Shown piece by piece: positions 28,900 through 39,133 of a stretch of 64,000 nucleotides of DNA; positions within the stretch are counted from its first letter, which is position 1, and each line of letters begins with the position of its first letter. The notes below the pieces were generated by a model. The model saw nothing but the letters and a program-made list of their open reading frames with translations. It had not been told where the DNA came from and made no database searches. The stretch covers positions 2,188,501 through 2,252,500 of the forward strand of contig NZ_CP013264.1 of NCBI RefSeq assembly GCF_001456115.1, given 5' to 3'. Source of the DNA: Sphingobium baderi. GTDB lineage: Bacteria; Pseudomonadota; Alphaproteobacteria; Sphingomonadales; Sphingomonadaceae. The translations under genes and the position numbers were made by a program.

Positions 28900-30831
28900 T
28901 CAGGCCCGCGCCGTTTCCACGCCGGCGCTGTTATGACGCAGCGCCGTCAACACCGTCTCCACTATGCCTGCGGCATCCAGTTTTGCATCGGCATATTGCT
29001 TTTCCGGCTTATCCTGATCCTGGAAAATATCGGGCAGGCGCATCGTGCGGAGCTTCAGCCCGCTGTCGATGAGGCCGCTGTCGCTGGCCAATGTCAGCAC
29101 ATGGGCGCCAAAGCCACCAATGGCGCCTTCCTCGATCGTCACGGCGACTTCATGGGTCGTCAGCAATTTGCGAATCAATGCTTCGTCGAGCGGTTTGGCA
29201 AAGCGCAGATCGGCGACCGTCGTGGACAGGCCCTTGGCCTCCAGTATTTCGGCCGCTTTCAAGGCTTCTTCAAGGCGTGTGCCGAGCGACAGGATCGCGA
29301 CCTGACGCCCTTCGCGGACGATCCGGCCCTTGCCGATTTCCAGCCGTTCCGGAACTGCGGGAAGCGCAACTCCCACGCCATTTCCGCGCGGATAGCGCAC
29401 GGCGATCGGTCCAGCGTCATGCATGGCGCAGGTGTGGACCATATGCACCAGTTCCGCTTCGTCGGCGGCCGCCATCACGACCATGTTGGGCAGGGTGGCG
29501 AGATAGGCGACGTCGAAGCTGCCCGCATGGGTGGACCCGTCCGCGCCGACCAGCCCGGCCCGGTCTATGGCGAAGCGCACTGGGAGATTTTGGATCGCTA
29601 CGTCATGCACAACCTGATCGTAGGCGCGCTGAAGGAAGGTCGAGTAGATCGCGCAGAAAGGCCGCATGCCCTGCGCCGCCAGACCAGCGGCGAACGTCAC
29701 CGCATGCTGTTCTGCTATGCCCACGTCGAAAGACCGGTCGGGGAATGCCTCCGCGAATTTGTCGAGACCCGTGCCCGAGGGCATGGCGGCGGTGATCGCG
29801 CAAATCCGCTCGTCGCGCTGCGCCTCGGCGATCAGGGCCTTGGCGAAAACGCCGGTGTAGCTCGGCGGTCCGGGTGGCGCCTTGGCCTGCGCGCCCGTAA
29901 CGACGTCGAATTTCTGGACGCCATGATATTTGTCCGCCGCCGCTTCGGCAGGCGCATAGCCTTTGCCCTTCTGCGTGACGACATGGATCAGGCAAGGTCC
30001 TTCGGCGGCATCGCGCACATTTTCAAGTACCGGGATCAACTGGTCCAGATTATGCCCGTCGATGGGACCGACATAATAGAAGCCCAGTTCCTCGAACAAT
30101 GTCCCGCCCATCGCCATGCCGCGTGCGAATTCATCGGTCTTGCGCGCGGCATTGTGCAGCGGGCGCGGCAATTTTCGCGCAAACCGTCGTGCAAGGCCGC
30201 GCAGCCCCAGAAATTCGCGGCTGGATACGAGCCGCGCCAGATAGGCCGAAAGCCCGCCGACAGGCGGCGCGATCGACATGTCATTGTCGTTGAGGATAAC
30301 GATCAGCCGATTGCCCGCCTCACGGGCGTTGTTCATCGCCTCATAGGCCATGCCTGCTGACATCGCCCCGTCGCCAATCACCGCTATGCCCTTGCCGGGC
30401 TTGTCGGTCAGCTTGTTGGCGACCGCAAAGCCCAGCGCCGCGCTGATCGAGGTCGAACTATGCGCGGCCCCGAATGGATCATATTCGCTTTCAGCCCGCT
30501 TGGTGAAACCGGACAGTCCATCGCCCTGCCGCAGCGTGCGGATGCGGTCGCGCCGCCCGGTCAGGATCTTGTGCGGATAGCATTGGTGGCCGACATCCCA
30601 GACCAGCTTGTCCTCAGGCGTGTTGAACACATAGTGGATCGCCGTGGTCAATTCTACGACGCCCAGCCCCGATCCCAGATGACCGCCGGTCACGCCGACG
30701 GCCGAAATCACTTCCTGACGCAGTTCGTCGGCCAGTTGCGGAAGCTGTTCGGGTTTGAGGCCGCGCAAATCCGAAGGCCAGTGAATCTGGTCCAGCAGCG
30801 GCATGGAAGGGCGATCGTTCATCAAAGACAT
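28900..30831 (-). CDS. dxs: 1-deoxy-D-xylulose-5-phosphate synthase
   Basis: 643 residues, full length. Thiamine-diphosphate site in [17 protein letters not shown] (about 152-168) and [25 protein letters not shown] near 80; the transketolase pyrimidine domain with [17 protein letters not shown]; a C-terminal domain with [13 protein letters not shown]. It condenses pyruvate and glyceraldehyde 3-phosphate in the MEP isoprenoid pathway. An ATG three codons later (30822) is an alternative start. Isoprenoid supply also serves carotenoids in sphingomonads. Confidence 0.97.
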   Translation of the reverse strand: MSLMNDRPSMPLLDQIHWPSDLRGLKPEQLPQLADELRQEVISAVGVTGGHLGSGLGVVELTTAIHYVFNTPEDKLVWDVGHQCYPHKILTGRRDRIRTLRQGDGLSGFTKRAESEYDPFGAAHSSTSISAALGFAVANKLTDKPGKGIAVIGDGAMSAGMAYEAMNNAREAGNRLIVILNDNDMSIAPPVGGLSAYLARLVSSREFLGLRGLARRFARKLPRPLHNAARKTDEFARGMAMGGTLFEELGFYYVGPIDGHNLDQLIPVLENVRDAAEGPCLIHVVTQKGKGYAPAEAAADKYHGVQKFDVVTGAQAKAPPGPPSYTGVFAKALIAEAQRDERICAITAAMPSGTGLDKFAEAFPDRSFDVGIAEQHAVTFAAGLAAQGMRPFCAIYSTFLQRAYDQVVHDVAIQNLPVRFAIDRAGLVGADGSTHAGSFDVAYLATLPNMVVMAAADEAELVHMVHTCAMHDAGPIAVRYPRGNGVGVALPAVPERLEIGKGRIVREGRQVAILSLGTRLEEALKAAEILEAKGLSTTVADLRFAKPLDEALIRKLLTTHEVAVTIEEGAIGGFGAHVLTLASDSGLIDSGLKLRTMRLPDIFQDQDKPEKQYADAKLDAAGIVETVLTALRHNSAGVETARA

Positions 30832-30881
30832 ATACTCGTCAAGCCGCTAGGCTGTTCCCGGCCGGAAAGCAACGCCCAGGA

Positions 30882-31352
30882 TCAGGCCGCGCATTTCGCG
30901 CATGTGCCCAATATCTCGATCACCGGGCGTTCCGGGCGAAAGCCTTCATGCTCCGCCACGGCGCGCACGTCGCCCGTCACCCTGTCATCGTCGACATGTG
31001 TGGCCTGATGGCAGTTGCGGCATACCAGGAATATGCAGTCATGATGGCAGCCGGGATGGGCGTTGGCGATATAGGCATTGGCGCTTTCTACCCGCATCGC
31101 GATGTTGTTTGAGACGAACAGGTCCAAAATCCGATAGACGCTGTTGGGCGCCACCCGCTTGCCGCGGGCCTTGGAAACGGTGTCCGCAATGTCATAGGCC
31201 GATGCCGGCTTTTCCTCCGCCGCGAGGGCATCGAAAATGGCGGCGCGCATGGGCGTCCATTGCTCGTTTTGGGCTTCGAGCGTGGCCTGCGCGGCATCGG
31301 CGAGCTTGGCGCCGGTCGGTTCATGATGTTTATGATGGTGATGGTCGGCCAT
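30882..31352 (-). CDS. Fur-family transcriptional regulator (Zur-like) with histidine-rich N-terminus
   Basis: 156 residues. Winged helix at about 25-90 (TPMRAAIFDALAAEEKPASAYDIADTVSK, then PNSVYRILDLF). C-terminal metal/dimerisation domain has HPGCHHDCIFLVCRNC, with a CxxC structural zinc site, and a second CAKC pair at the end. Pattern and spacing resemble Zur more than Fur, but this is not decisive. The N-terminus carries MADHHHHKHHEP, an extra histidine cluster. The ATG at 31352 was chosen; the frame opens at 31400. Confidence 0.85.
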   Translation of the reverse strand: MADHHHHKHHEPTGAKLADAAQATLEAQNEQWTPMRAAIFDALAAEEKPASAYDIADTVSKARGKRVAPNSVYRILDLFVSNNIAMRVESANAYIANAHPGCHHDCIFLVCRNCHQATHVDDDRVTGDVRAVAEHEGFRPERPVIEILGTCAKCAA

Positions 31353-31404
31353 AAGCTTCAATCTAGGCTCGCAGTGGGTTTGGAGCAAGGGTTCGCCCAC
31401 AGGC

Positions 31405-31731
31405 TCAGGCGCGCCAGAAAATCCATGCGGTCCACAGCCAGCCCGCTATCATCAGCGTGCCCCCGATGGGCGTAACCGCGCCCAGCCATCTGGGGCCGCC
31501 AAAAGCCATGATGTAAAGCGTGAAGGCGAAGATGGCCGCGCCGATCAGCAGAACGCAGGCCGGGCCGCGCACGGTTGACGCCAGGACCAGCGCGGCGACG
31601 GCATGGACCATTTGATATATGCCGCCTGTGCGGAGCCACTCAGCCGCCTGGGGATTGGCGGCGCCATGTGCTCCAAAGGCGCCCGCGCCGATGGCGATCG
31701 CCGCCGATAGTGCAGCCAGAACAGCGATCAT
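31405..31731 (-). CDS. DUF423 (YgdD-like) membrane protein
   Basis: 108 residues, four hydrophobic helices. IAIGAGAFGAHGA near the N-terminus, YQMVHAVAALVLAS in the second helix, and GGTLMIAGWLWTAW at the end are the family signatures. Function is unknown. The ATG overlaps the stop of the CPA2 antiporter gene upstream (ATGA), so it is in that transcript. Confidence 0.9.
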   Translation of the reverse strand: MIAVLAALSAAIAIGAGAFGAHGAANPQAAEWLRTGGIYQMVHAVAALVLASTVRGPACVLLIGAAIFAFTLYIMAFGGPRWLGAVTPIGGTLMIAGWLWTAWIFWRA

Positions 31732-33548
31732 GCCTCTTCCTCTCCTTCGCCCCGCGACAGCAGGCGCATTCGTTTGCCGGGTCGATAGATCAGTTCCTTG
31801 GCGACGGCCAGATCGCCATGCTCTTTCTGAGCGGCCAGCCGTTGTTCGTCATTCTTGCGATATTGCTGCTCGACCTCCTCGATTTCCGCTTGGGGCACGC
31901 CCAGCGCTTCCATCGCCTGCACGCCCATGCAGACGGCCGATTCGAACACTTCGCGTACTACGCCCGCCAGATCCATGTCCTGTAATTCCAGCAATTGCCG
32001 CCGATCGAATGCCCGCGCCAAAATCGCGGCTTGCGGGAATGTTTCTGCAATCGGTTCCAATATTCGGCTGTCCAGCGACGGATCGTCGATGCAAAAGGCG
32101 ATGAGCCGGGCTTCGTCAGCGCCCGCCCGGTGAAGAAGGTCGATCCGCGTGCCGTCGCCATAAAAGACTTCCACGTCGAAGCGGCTCGACACTTCGATCT
32201 GCGCGGGCTTCTTGTCGATCAGGACGACACCGAAGCCATGTCCGGCCAGCATTTGAGCGACCGTTTGGCCAAAGCGGCCATATCCCACGATAATCGCCGT
32301 GCCGCGCGGCGCCTGATCGGGATCGCGCAGTGCGGCATCGGCCTTGGGCCTGGCAAATTCGAATCGTGCCGCGAACAGCATCAGGAACGGCGTGGTCGCC
32401 ATGGAGAAGGTCACGACGGCGCTGAACAGGCTGGCGGCTTGCGGCGCGATCAGCAGCGCGTTCTGCGCCTGTGCGAACAGCACGAATCCGAATTCGCCGC
32501 CCTGGCTCAACAACAGGCCGGCCCCTATGGCCTGTCGCCAGTCCATGCCGAACAAACGCGCGAGCCCGCAGATCAGTATCGTCTTGGTCACGACCAGCAC
32601 CGCCGCCATGCCGACGACGAACAGGGGAAAAGCCGCCACCGTTCGCAAGTCCAGCACCATGCCCACGGCCAGAAAGAACAGGCCAAGCAGGATGGAACGG
32701 AACGGCTCCACATCCGCCTCGATTTCATGGCGATAGGGGGAGTCGGCCAGCATCACGCCTGCCACAAACGCGCCCAGCGCCGTCGACAGGTGCAGCGCAT
32801 GCATCAGGGATGCCGCCGCCAGGACAGTGAACAGCCCCACCGCGACGAACAGTTCGCGTTCGCCCAACCGCCCCACCAGTCGAAGCAGGGGGCGCAATAT
32901 GAAGCGGCCCGCCAGCACCAGACCGGTGATCGCAACCACCGTATATATGGTCAGCAGCCATCCCGGTGGTCCGGCGGCGTCTACGGGATTGCGAGACAGC
33001 GCGGCGATGATGGTGATGAGCGGGACGATGGACAGATCCTGAAATAACAGGATAGAGAAGATTTTCTCGCCAAAGGGTGAGTTGATACGACCGCTGTTCT
33101 TGAGCATCGGCAGAACCTGCGCCGTGGACGACAACGCCAGCGGCAGGCCAAGGGCAATCGCTGCACCCCAACTGAAGCCGGTCGAATAGAAAATGACGGC
33201 GGTCAAAACCAGACCGCACAGAACCACCTGTGCCAGACCGAGCGCGAAAATATCCCTTTTCAGCCGCCACAGCCGTGCCGGGTGCAATTCAAGCCCGACA
33301 AGGAACAGCAGCAGCACAATGCCGATTTCGGCGATGGCCAGCTTTGATTCCGCGCCACCGACCCATCCCATCCCTTGCGGACCGACCAGCGCCCCTGCGA
33401 TCAGATAGCCCAGCACCGCGCCCAGGCCGAAACGCCGGAACAGGATGACGAAGAACACCGCAGCGCCCAGCAATATGACGCCTTCGGAGAGCAGGACATC
33501 CGTGGCGGACAAGGCGGCGCTGGCGGCTCCGGGTGTTGGCGGTTCCAT
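31728..33548 (-). CDS. CPA2 family cation:proton antiporter, KefB/KefC-like
   Basis: 606 residues. About 12 membrane helices (residues 10-390) with GYLIAGALVGPQGMG and an exchanger core, then a cytosolic RCK/TrkA-N domain with the nucleotide-binding GTAIIVGYGRFGQTVAQML (about 410). A basic, glutamine-rich tail closes the protein. Homologues exchange K+ for H+, often gated by glutathione adducts. It starts 1 bp inside the stop of the upstream Fe-S scaffold gene and overlaps the DUF423 gene. Confidence 0.93.
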   Translation of the reverse strand: MEPPTPGAASAALSATDVLLSEGVILLGAAVFFVILFRRFGLGAVLGYLIAGALVGPQGMGWVGGAESKLAIAEIGIVLLLFLVGLELHPARLWRLKRDIFALGLAQVVLCGLVLTAVIFYSTGFSWGAAIALGLPLALSSTAQVLPMLKNSGRINSPFGEKIFSILLFQDLSIVPLITIIAALSRNPVDAAGPPGWLLTIYTVVAITGLVLAGRFILRPLLRLVGRLGERELFVAVGLFTVLAAASLMHALHLSTALGAFVAGVMLADSPYRHEIEADVEPFRSILLGLFFLAVGMVLDLRTVAAFPLFVVGMAAVLVVTKTILICGLARLFGMDWRQAIGAGLLLSQGGEFGFVLFAQAQNALLIAPQAASLFSAVVTFSMATTPFLMLFAARFEFARPKADAALRDPDQAPRGTAIIVGYGRFGQTVAQMLAGHGFGVVLIDKKPAQIEVSSRFDVEVFYGDGTRIDLLHRAGADEARLIAFCIDDPSLDSRILEPIAETFPQAAILARAFDRRQLLELQDMDLAGVVREVFESAVCMGVQAMEALGVPQAEIEEVEQQYRKNDEQRLAAQKEHGDLAVAKELIYRPGKRMRLLSRGEGEEEA

Positions 33549-33970
33549 CAGATGTCGGCCTGTCGCGCCGCTTCGGCCATGGCTTCGAAACCCAACCGGA
33601 TCGAGGGGTGCCGCGCCGGATAGCCTCGCGCAGGGGCGAGAACTTCAATCCCGGGCCAGAAATCCAGATCGTCGCTTTCTCCCGCCAGATAGGCGGTCAG
33701 GCGATCGCGGGCCTCGGCCAGTTCGCCCGTCGTCAAACCGATCGCATGGCGCGCCATCAGCGAAGCCGATGCCTGCCCCAAAGCGCAGGCTTTGACGTCC
33801 AGGCCGATATCGGCGATCCGCCCGCCGTCCATCCGCACGTCCGCCGTGACGCGCGATCCGCATGTCGGGGATCGCCTTTCTACGCTCGCTTGCGCGTCCG
33901 TCAGCCGCGCATGATGGGGAATGCTGGCCGCAAGCCGCAATATATCCTTGTTGTAGAGGGGGGCGCTCAT
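33548..33970 (-). CDS. IscU/SufU-like iron-sulfur scaffold protein
   Basis: 140 residues. NifU-N-like fold: PTCGSRVTADVRMDG with the first cysteine, DVKACALGQASASLM with the second, and a GLTTGELAEARDRL helix. The canonical third cysteine near the C-terminus is not evident, where the tail instead has PARHPSIRLGFEAM. This matches the sphingomonad group annotated as iron-sulfur cluster assembly scaffold, which may not be a full scaffold. First gene of the leftward unit with the antiporter and DUF423. Confidence 0.8.
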   Translation of the reverse strand: MSAPLYNKDILRLAASIPHHARLTDAQASVERRSPTCGSRVTADVRMDGGRIADIGLDVKACALGQASASLMARHAIGLTTGELAEARDRLTAYLAGESDDLDFWPGIEVLAPARGYPARHPSIRLGFEAMAEAARQADI

Positions 33971-34020
33971 TGACCTGTATCTAGGACAGGAAAGCGTTCG
34001 GGAGAAGGGGCGGACCGCCT

Positions 34021-35193
34021 TTATCCTTTGTCATAGACGATCCGCACCTTGGCTGCCGCTTCCGCCGCGACCCGCCTTGCTTCCTCTACCGTCTCCGCAC
34101 GGGCCAGCGCCACGCCCATTCGGCGATAAGGGCGAGTTGTGGGCTTGCCGAACAGGCGGACATCCACTTCTGCTCCGGTTGTCGCCAGCGCATCGGCCAG
34201 TCCTTCAAAGCGGAAATTGTCCGATTCCCGGTCGGCGAGAATCACCGCTGACGTCGCTGCGCCATAGAGCCGGATTTCCGGGATCGGCAGGCCTAATATC
34301 GCACGGGCATGCAGGTCGAACTCGCTCAGTTTCTGGGAAATCAATGTTACCATGCCCGTATCGTGCGGGCGCGGCGACAGTTCGGAGAAGATCACTTCCT
34401 CGCCCTTCACAAAGAATTCCACACCGAAAAGGCCATAGCCGCCCAGATTGTCGACCACCTTGCGCGACATGTCCTGCGCGTCCGCCAGCGCCTTGGCGGA
34501 CATGGGCGTGGGCTGCCAGCTTTCCTGATAGTCGCCGCGTTCCTGCCGGTGCCCGATGGGTGGACAAAACAGCACGCCATCGCGGGTCCGCACGGTGAGC
34601 AGCGTGATTTCATAATCGAAGGGGATGAATTCCTCCACGATCACGCGCTGCCGGTCGCCGCGCATGTTCGCCACCGCATAGGTCCATGCGCTTTCCAACT
34701 CATTGGCGTTTCGCACCGTGCTCTGCCCCTTGCCGGAAGAGGACATAACCGGCTTGATGACGCAGGGCAGGCCCGTATGCTCGGCCCCGGCCCGCACTTC
34801 TTCCAGACTTTCGGCATAGCGATAGCGTGATGTGCGAAGACCCAGTTCGACCGCCGCCACCTCTCGAATTGCGTCGCGGTTCATGGTCATCATGGTGGCG
34901 CGTGCGGAAGGAACCACCTCGACGCCGTGGGCTTCGACCTCCGCCAGAGTTTCCGTGCGTATCGCTTCGATCTCCGGCACAACGAAATCGGGTCGGTGCT
35001 GGTGGATCGCCGCCTTGAGCGCATCGCCGTCCAGCATGGAAAAGACTTCGTATCCGTCCGCGACCTGCATGGCGGGCGCACCGGCATAGCTGTCGCAGGC
35101 GATGACCTGACAGCCCAGCCGCTTGGCGGAAATGACGAACTCCCGACCGAGTTCGCCCGAGCCCAGCAACAGGATCTTTGCGGTGAATGCCAT
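34021..35193 (-). CDS. purT: Formate-dependent phosphoribosylglycinamide formyltransferase PurT
   Basis: 390 residues, ATP-grasp. [31 protein letters not shown] opens the protein; [14 protein letters not shown] is the ATP loop; [16 protein letters not shown] carries metal ligands. It formylates GAR with formate and ATP, the folate-independent alternative to PurN. The ATG at 35193 has AGGA 10 bp upstream; the frame is open to 35247. Downstream of the PBP gene in the same direction. Confidence 0.95.
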   Translation of the reverse strand: MAFTAKILLLGSGELGREFVISAKRLGCQVIACDSYAGAPAMQVADGYEVFSMLDGDALKAAIHQHRPDFVVPEIEAIRTETLAEVEAHGVEVVPSARATMMTMNRDAIREVAAVELGLRTSRYRYAESLEEVRAGAEHTGLPCVIKPVMSSSGKGQSTVRNANELESAWTYAVANMRGDRQRVIVEEFIPFDYEITLLTVRTRDGVLFCPPIGHRQERGDYQESWQPTPMSAKALADAQDMSRKVVDNLGGYGLFGVEFFVKGEEVIFSELSPRPHDTGMVTLISQKLSEFDLHARAILGLPIPEIRLYGAATSAVILADRESDNFRFEGLADALATTGAEVDVRLFGKPTTRPYRRMGVALARAETVEEARRVAAEAAAKVRIVYDKG

Positions 35194-35286
35194 ACCTTGC
35201 TTGTCCTTGCGAATCATGTGCCGGAGATAGAGCGCATGTGCCCGCATGACCTTCTGCGCGGCGCGACGTCAACCGCCGGCCTTGGC

Positions 35287-37344
35287 CTATTGCGGCGCAC
35301 CCTGGCCGGGCGGTTGGGTCGGCGCGACGCGGGGCGGCGGCGTGCCTTGTTGCGGCGCGGGCGCTTGACCGGGCGGAGATTGCTCGGTGGGCAGGCGAAT
35401 CTGGGCTGGACCGATGTTCACCGTCATACCTTCCTGATTGACGTCCACGCTCATGTTCCCAAGGCCCGCTTCCACCGTCACATTGGCGATGGCATTGACG
35501 AGGTCGCTGTCCTTCTGTTCCTCGGGTGCATTCTCGACCGGCTCATTGATCGCCCGGCTCATGAAATCCCGCCAGATACGCGCCGGTATGCCGCCGCCCG
35601 CCGATCCGCCGGGCAAGGGGCTGTTATCGTCATTGCCGATCCACACCGCTGTCACCAGACCTCCGGCATAGCCCACGAAGATCGCATCCCGGCTGTCCTG
35701 CGTCGTCCCGGTCTTGCCGAAAGTGCTGGTCCGCAGCGCCGCCGCGCTCCCCGTGCCCTGATTGGCGGCGGAAGAGAGAAGGTCGCGGATCATTTCCAAC
35801 TGATCGTCACTGAAATGATGCTGGCGTCGCATCAGGCGGTCGAACCAGCCCTGTTCCTCCGGCGGCAAGCCATGGGCCATGACTGGATAGGCGCCCGCCG
35901 CCACCGCCGCATAGGCTTCGGCCAGCTCGATCAGCGGAATTTCCGACGTGCCGAGCGCAAGGCTCAGATCCTCGGTCAGCGGCGCGGTGACGCCCAGGTC
36001 GCGGGCGACCTTGATGACGTTGTCTATGCCCACCTTTTGCGTCAGCCGTATGGCTGCCACATTGCTGGAGACGGCGAAGGCCTGCCGCAGGGTGATTTGC
36101 CCGCGATATTTGCCGCCATGGTTGGCGGGGCGATAGGTGCCCGTGGTGATCGGCCTGTCTTCGATCATGTCGTCCGGCGTCATCCCGGCGCGAAAGGCTG
36201 CCAGATAGACGAACAGCTTGAAGGTCGAGCCGGGTTGCCGTTTGGCCTGAACGGCGCGGTTGAAGCTGCTTTTTCCATAATTTCGGCCCCCGACCATGGC
36301 GACGACGCTGCCGTCCGGCTTCATGGCCACCAGCGCCGCCTCCGCCCCGCCCAGCGGCGCACGGCGAACGGCGCTTTCGGCGAGGCGCTGGATGCGCCAG
36401 TCGAGCGTAGTCGTCACATTCTGGGCACCATATACCGCGCCCGCACGGTCCCGCGCATCGGGCAGCACCCAATCCGCGAAATAGGTGCCGCTGGTAGGAT
36501 CGGCCGTTTCATGCACATTGAGCCGCGCGGGGGAGAGGGCGTCGCGCTGCGCTTTGGTGATATAGCCCGCGTCCACCATCGCTTGCGTCACCAGATCGGC
36601 GCGGGTGCGGGCGCCTTCAAGATTTGTCGTGGGGGCAAGGCGGGATGGCGCTTTCAAAAGACCCGCCAGCATGGCCGCCTGCGATATGGTCAGCCGTTCG
36701 GGCTGGCGATTGAAATAATGGAGCGAGGCGGCCCTTAATCCATAGACATTGTCGCCGAAATAGACGTTCGACAGATAGCGTTCGAAAATCTGGTCCTTCG
36801 TCAGCCAGGCCTCCAGCCAGAAGGCGATCAACGCTTCGCGCCCCTTGCGCCCGAAGGTGCGATTGCTGGAAAGGAACACGCCTTTGGCAAGCTGCTGGGT
36901 GATGGTGCTCCCGCCCTGCGATGAGCTGTCCGACCACAAATTGTGCCAGGCCGCTCGCGCTATTCCGCGCGGATCGATGCCCCAATGACTGTAGAAGCGC
37001 CGATCCTCTATCGCCATGAAAGCCTGTGGCACATGGGCGGGCAAGTCCTTGATCGCGACCGGCTTGTCGATCACGGCTCCGCGTCGGGCGATCAGATGCC
37101 CGTCCGACGACATCAGGCTGATGCTGGGTGGCGCAATCGGCTCCAGCGACCGCGACAAGGGTGCCGTCACCGCCAGCCAGGCGATGATAATCATCAGCAG
37201 GGCCATCAGCCCCGCGATGATCCATCCCATGATCTGCAGCCGCCTTTTCCAAGGCGTGGGCGGCACGAAGGCGCTGGGTGGTCCTGCGCCGAAGGGGCGC
37301 GAGGCGCCGGCGGCAGGGTCGACGGTTGGCAAGGGATCGTTCAT
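35287..37344 (-). CDS. Class A penicillin-binding protein (transglycosylase/transpeptidase)
   Basis: 685 residues. One N-terminal membrane helix (about 36-57), a GT51 transglycosylase with EDRRFYSHWGIDPRGIARA and GGSTITQQLAKGVFLSSNRT (about 110-200), and a transpeptidase. The transpeptidase has SxxK in STFKLFV (about 372), SSN (about 427) and KTGT (about 540). The C-terminal 60 residues are proline/glutamine-rich and probably disordered. It polymerises and cross-links peptidoglycan in the periplasm. Similar to PBP1A-type enzymes, but somewhat short, so no symbol is given. Confidence 0.93.
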   Translation of the reverse strand: MNDPLPTVDPAAGASRPFGAGPPSAFVPPTPWKRRLQIMGWIIAGLMALLMIIIAWLAVTAPLSRSLEPIAPPSISLMSSDGHLIARRGAVIDKPVAIKDLPAHVPQAFMAIEDRRFYSHWGIDPRGIARAAWHNLWSDSSSQGGSTITQQLAKGVFLSSNRTFGRKGREALIAFWLEAWLTKDQIFERYLSNVYFGDNVYGLRAASLHYFNRQPERLTISQAAMLAGLLKAPSRLAPTTNLEGARTRADLVTQAMVDAGYITKAQRDALSPARLNVHETADPTSGTYFADWVLPDARDRAGAVYGAQNVTTTLDWRIQRLAESAVRRAPLGGAEAALVAMKPDGSVVAMVGGRNYGKSSFNRAVQAKRQPGSTFKLFVYLAAFRAGMTPDDMIEDRPITTGTYRPANHGGKYRGQITLRQAFAVSSNVAAIRLTQKVGIDNVIKVARDLGVTAPLTEDLSLALGTSEIPLIELAEAYAAVAAGAYPVMAHGLPPEEQGWFDRLMRRQHHFSDDQLEMIRDLLSSAANQGTGSAAALRTSTFGKTGTTQDSRDAIFVGYAGGLVTAVWIGNDDNSPLPGGSAGGGIPARIWRDFMSRAINEPVENAPEEQKDSDLVNAIANVTVEAGLGNMSVDVNQEGMTVNIGPAQIRLPTEQSPPGQAPAPQQGTPPPRVAPTQPPGQGAPQ

Positions 37345-37357
37345 CGGTCAGGCCATG

Positions 37358-37402
37358 CTGTATTGTAAAGGTGATACAGTCAAGCATGTCCCGCACCGGG
37401 AC
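37358..37402. promoter_or_regulatory. Two small dyads upstream of the PBP gene
   Basis: CTGTAT (37358-37363) with ATACAG (37374-37379), and GTCCCG (37388-37393) with CGGGAC (37397-37402). They sit 14-58 bp upstream of the leftward PBP start and may be operators. No known consensus is matched. Confidence 0.3.
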
Positions 37403-37464
37403 AACATCAGATTAACCATGATTGGGCGTGGCCGGAATGGTAAATAATGCGTTAATGATAGGTT

Positions 37465-37665
37465 ATGCGAAACCGTCCGCTCGTCCTCACCACCGAATCC
37501 GCCCGGCATCCCTTCCGGAAGATGCTGCCGCCTCATGTGCTGCGCGTAGCGGAGGGTAACGCCGCTGGCCGCCGCAAACGGCCGGTGGACGACGACAGCG
37601 ACTGGAAATTGTTCGCGCTCAGCTTCTGCGCCTTTTTCACGGCTTTCTACAGTTTCATCTTCTGA
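37465..37665 (+). CDS. Small single-pass membrane protein, unknown function
   Basis: 66 residues: a basic N-terminal half (HPFRKMLPPHVLRVAEG, then AAGRRKRP), an acidic DDDSDWK, and one hydrophobic C-terminal helix (LFALSFCAFFTAFYSFIF). It looks like a tail-anchored protein. Codon use matches its neighbours, and it fills a gap between divergent and convergent genes, so it is probably real. I do not recognise a family. Confidence 0.55.
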   Translation: MRNRPLVLTTESARHPFRKMLPPHVLRVAEGNAAGRRKRPVDDDSDWKLFALSFCAFFTAFYSFIF

Positions 37666-37669
37666 TCGG

Positions 37670-38980
37670 TCAGTCGCACAGGACGCCATCGCAGGCCTTG
37701 TGCAGTTTCCAGGCAAGCCAGGCGCACGGTAGCGTCAAGAGCGCCACCAACAGCAACTGATTGACCACAGACATGCCCGCGATGCTGAGGGCGATGGCGA
37801 TCACCGATCCGATGACCATGGCCCCGGAATTCACAATATTATTGGCCGCCACGGTGCGCGCCGCTTCGCATTTTTCGACGGTCGTGGTCAAAAAGGCATA
37901 GAGTGGTACCACGAACATGCCGCCAAATGTCGCCACGCCCAGCAGGCAGAGCGAAAGAGCGATGGCGAGGGGGTGGGCCAGAAAGCCCGAGAGAGAAAGC
38001 AGTTCCCCGCCTGGCTCTGGCGTCCACAGGTCGCACACGATGTGGAAAGCGATGATGCAGAGTCCCATGCCGATGACCGAAGCCGGGGCAAATCGGGCAG
38101 AGACCTGTCCGCACAACAGCCGATTGATCGCGATGGAGCCAATGGCGATGCCGATGGAAAATATGGCCAGGAACAAGCTGGCGACCGCTTTGTCGGCGGT
38201 CAGCACATTCTTCACCAGCGGCGGGAACTGGATGAACAGGATGGAGCCAACCGCCCAAAACAGGCTGATCGACATGATCGCCAGGAAGAGGCGGCGGATA
38301 TGCATCGTCCCGCGCACCAGCGTGACCGACGAGCGGATGATGTGAAAGTCGATCGGTTGCTTTTCCAACAGCGACGGGGCGGGGGGCACGGCGCGACCCG
38401 CCAGATAGCCGATGAGCGCGGTGACGATGATGCCGATGGCGGCCGCTTCGATCGGGATAAGACCCGCCAGGATCGTCCCGGCGAGAATGGCGATATAGGT
38501 GCCCGCTTCGACCAGCCCGGTGCCGCCCAGAACTTCCTCATCATGCAGGTGCTGGGGCAGGATCGCATATTTAATCGGGCCGAAGAAGGTCGAATGGACG
38601 CCCATCGCGAACAGCGCGGTCAACAGCAGGGGAATCGCAAGCATGTGAACGGCGATCCCGCTCCAGATGAGAGCAAGGCCCGCTGCGCCCACCGTCATGA
38701 TCGCGATTTCCACGGCCTTCACGATGCGGATGATGGTCGCCTTGTCGCGCTGGTCGGCCAATTGCCCTGACAGCGCGGACAGAAGGAAGAATGGCAGGAT
38801 GAAAATCCCCGTCGCCAGCGCGCTGAACCAGGTTTCCGATCTTTCGTCGTTATAGACCTGATACACCACGAACAGCACCATGGCGTTCTTGAACAGATTG
38901 TCGTTGAACGCGCCGAGGAGCTGGGTCACGAAAAGCGGCAGGAAACGGCGCTTGTTGAGAAGCCTGAGCGAGGCCTGCAT
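37670..38980 (-). CDS. MFS transporter, LplT-like
   Basis: 436 residues, about 12 membrane helices. The N-terminus RRFLPLFVTQLLGAFNDNLFKNAMVL is the signature of the LplT lysophospholipid-flippase/MFS group, followed by ALSGQLADQRDKATIIRIVKAVEI. The acyltransferase/acyl-ACP synthetase domains fused to it in some species are absent here. The ATG at 38980 gives MQASLRLLNKRRFLP; the upstream extension to 39073 looks non-coding. It diverges from pgsA, another phospholipid gene. Confidence 0.88.
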   Translation of the reverse strand: MQASLRLLNKRRFLPLFVTQLLGAFNDNLFKNAMVLFVVYQVYNDERSETWFSALATGIFILPFFLLSALSGQLADQRDKATIIRIVKAVEIAIMTVGAAGLALIWSGIAVHMLAIPLLLTALFAMGVHSTFFGPIKYAILPQHLHDEEVLGGTGLVEAGTYIAILAGTILAGLIPIEAAAIGIIVTALIGYLAGRAVPPAPSLLEKQPIDFHIIRSSVTLVRGTMHIRRLFLAIMSISLFWAVGSILFIQFPPLVKNVLTADKAVASLFLAIFSIGIAIGSIAINRLLCGQVSARFAPASVIGMGLCIIAFHIVCDLWTPEPGGELLSLSGFLAHPLAIALSLCLLGVATFGGMFVVPLYAFLTTTVEKCEAARTVAANNIVNSGAMVIGSVIAIALSIAGMSVVNQLLLVALLTLPCAWLAWKLHKACDGVLCD

Positions 38981-39133
38981 GTGCGGTCGGTCTTCTTCGC
39001 TGTGGACAATCGGGCGGGGTCTAGCCGCTGGCGCCGTCGCTGTCCAACCCTCTCGTCCAATCCTGCTGTCCAATCAGGACCATTCGATGTCGCCATGCTT
39101 GTGCCTGCGGCCCGACTGTGGCAGTCCGCCGCT

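Noticed and set aside
28933..30360. Open frame of 475 codons opposite dxs
   Set aside because: Antisense shadow of dxs with no family resemblance.
34927..36738. Open frame of 603 codons across purT and the PBP gene on the plus strand
   Set aside because: Crosses two well-supported opposite genes and has shadow composition.
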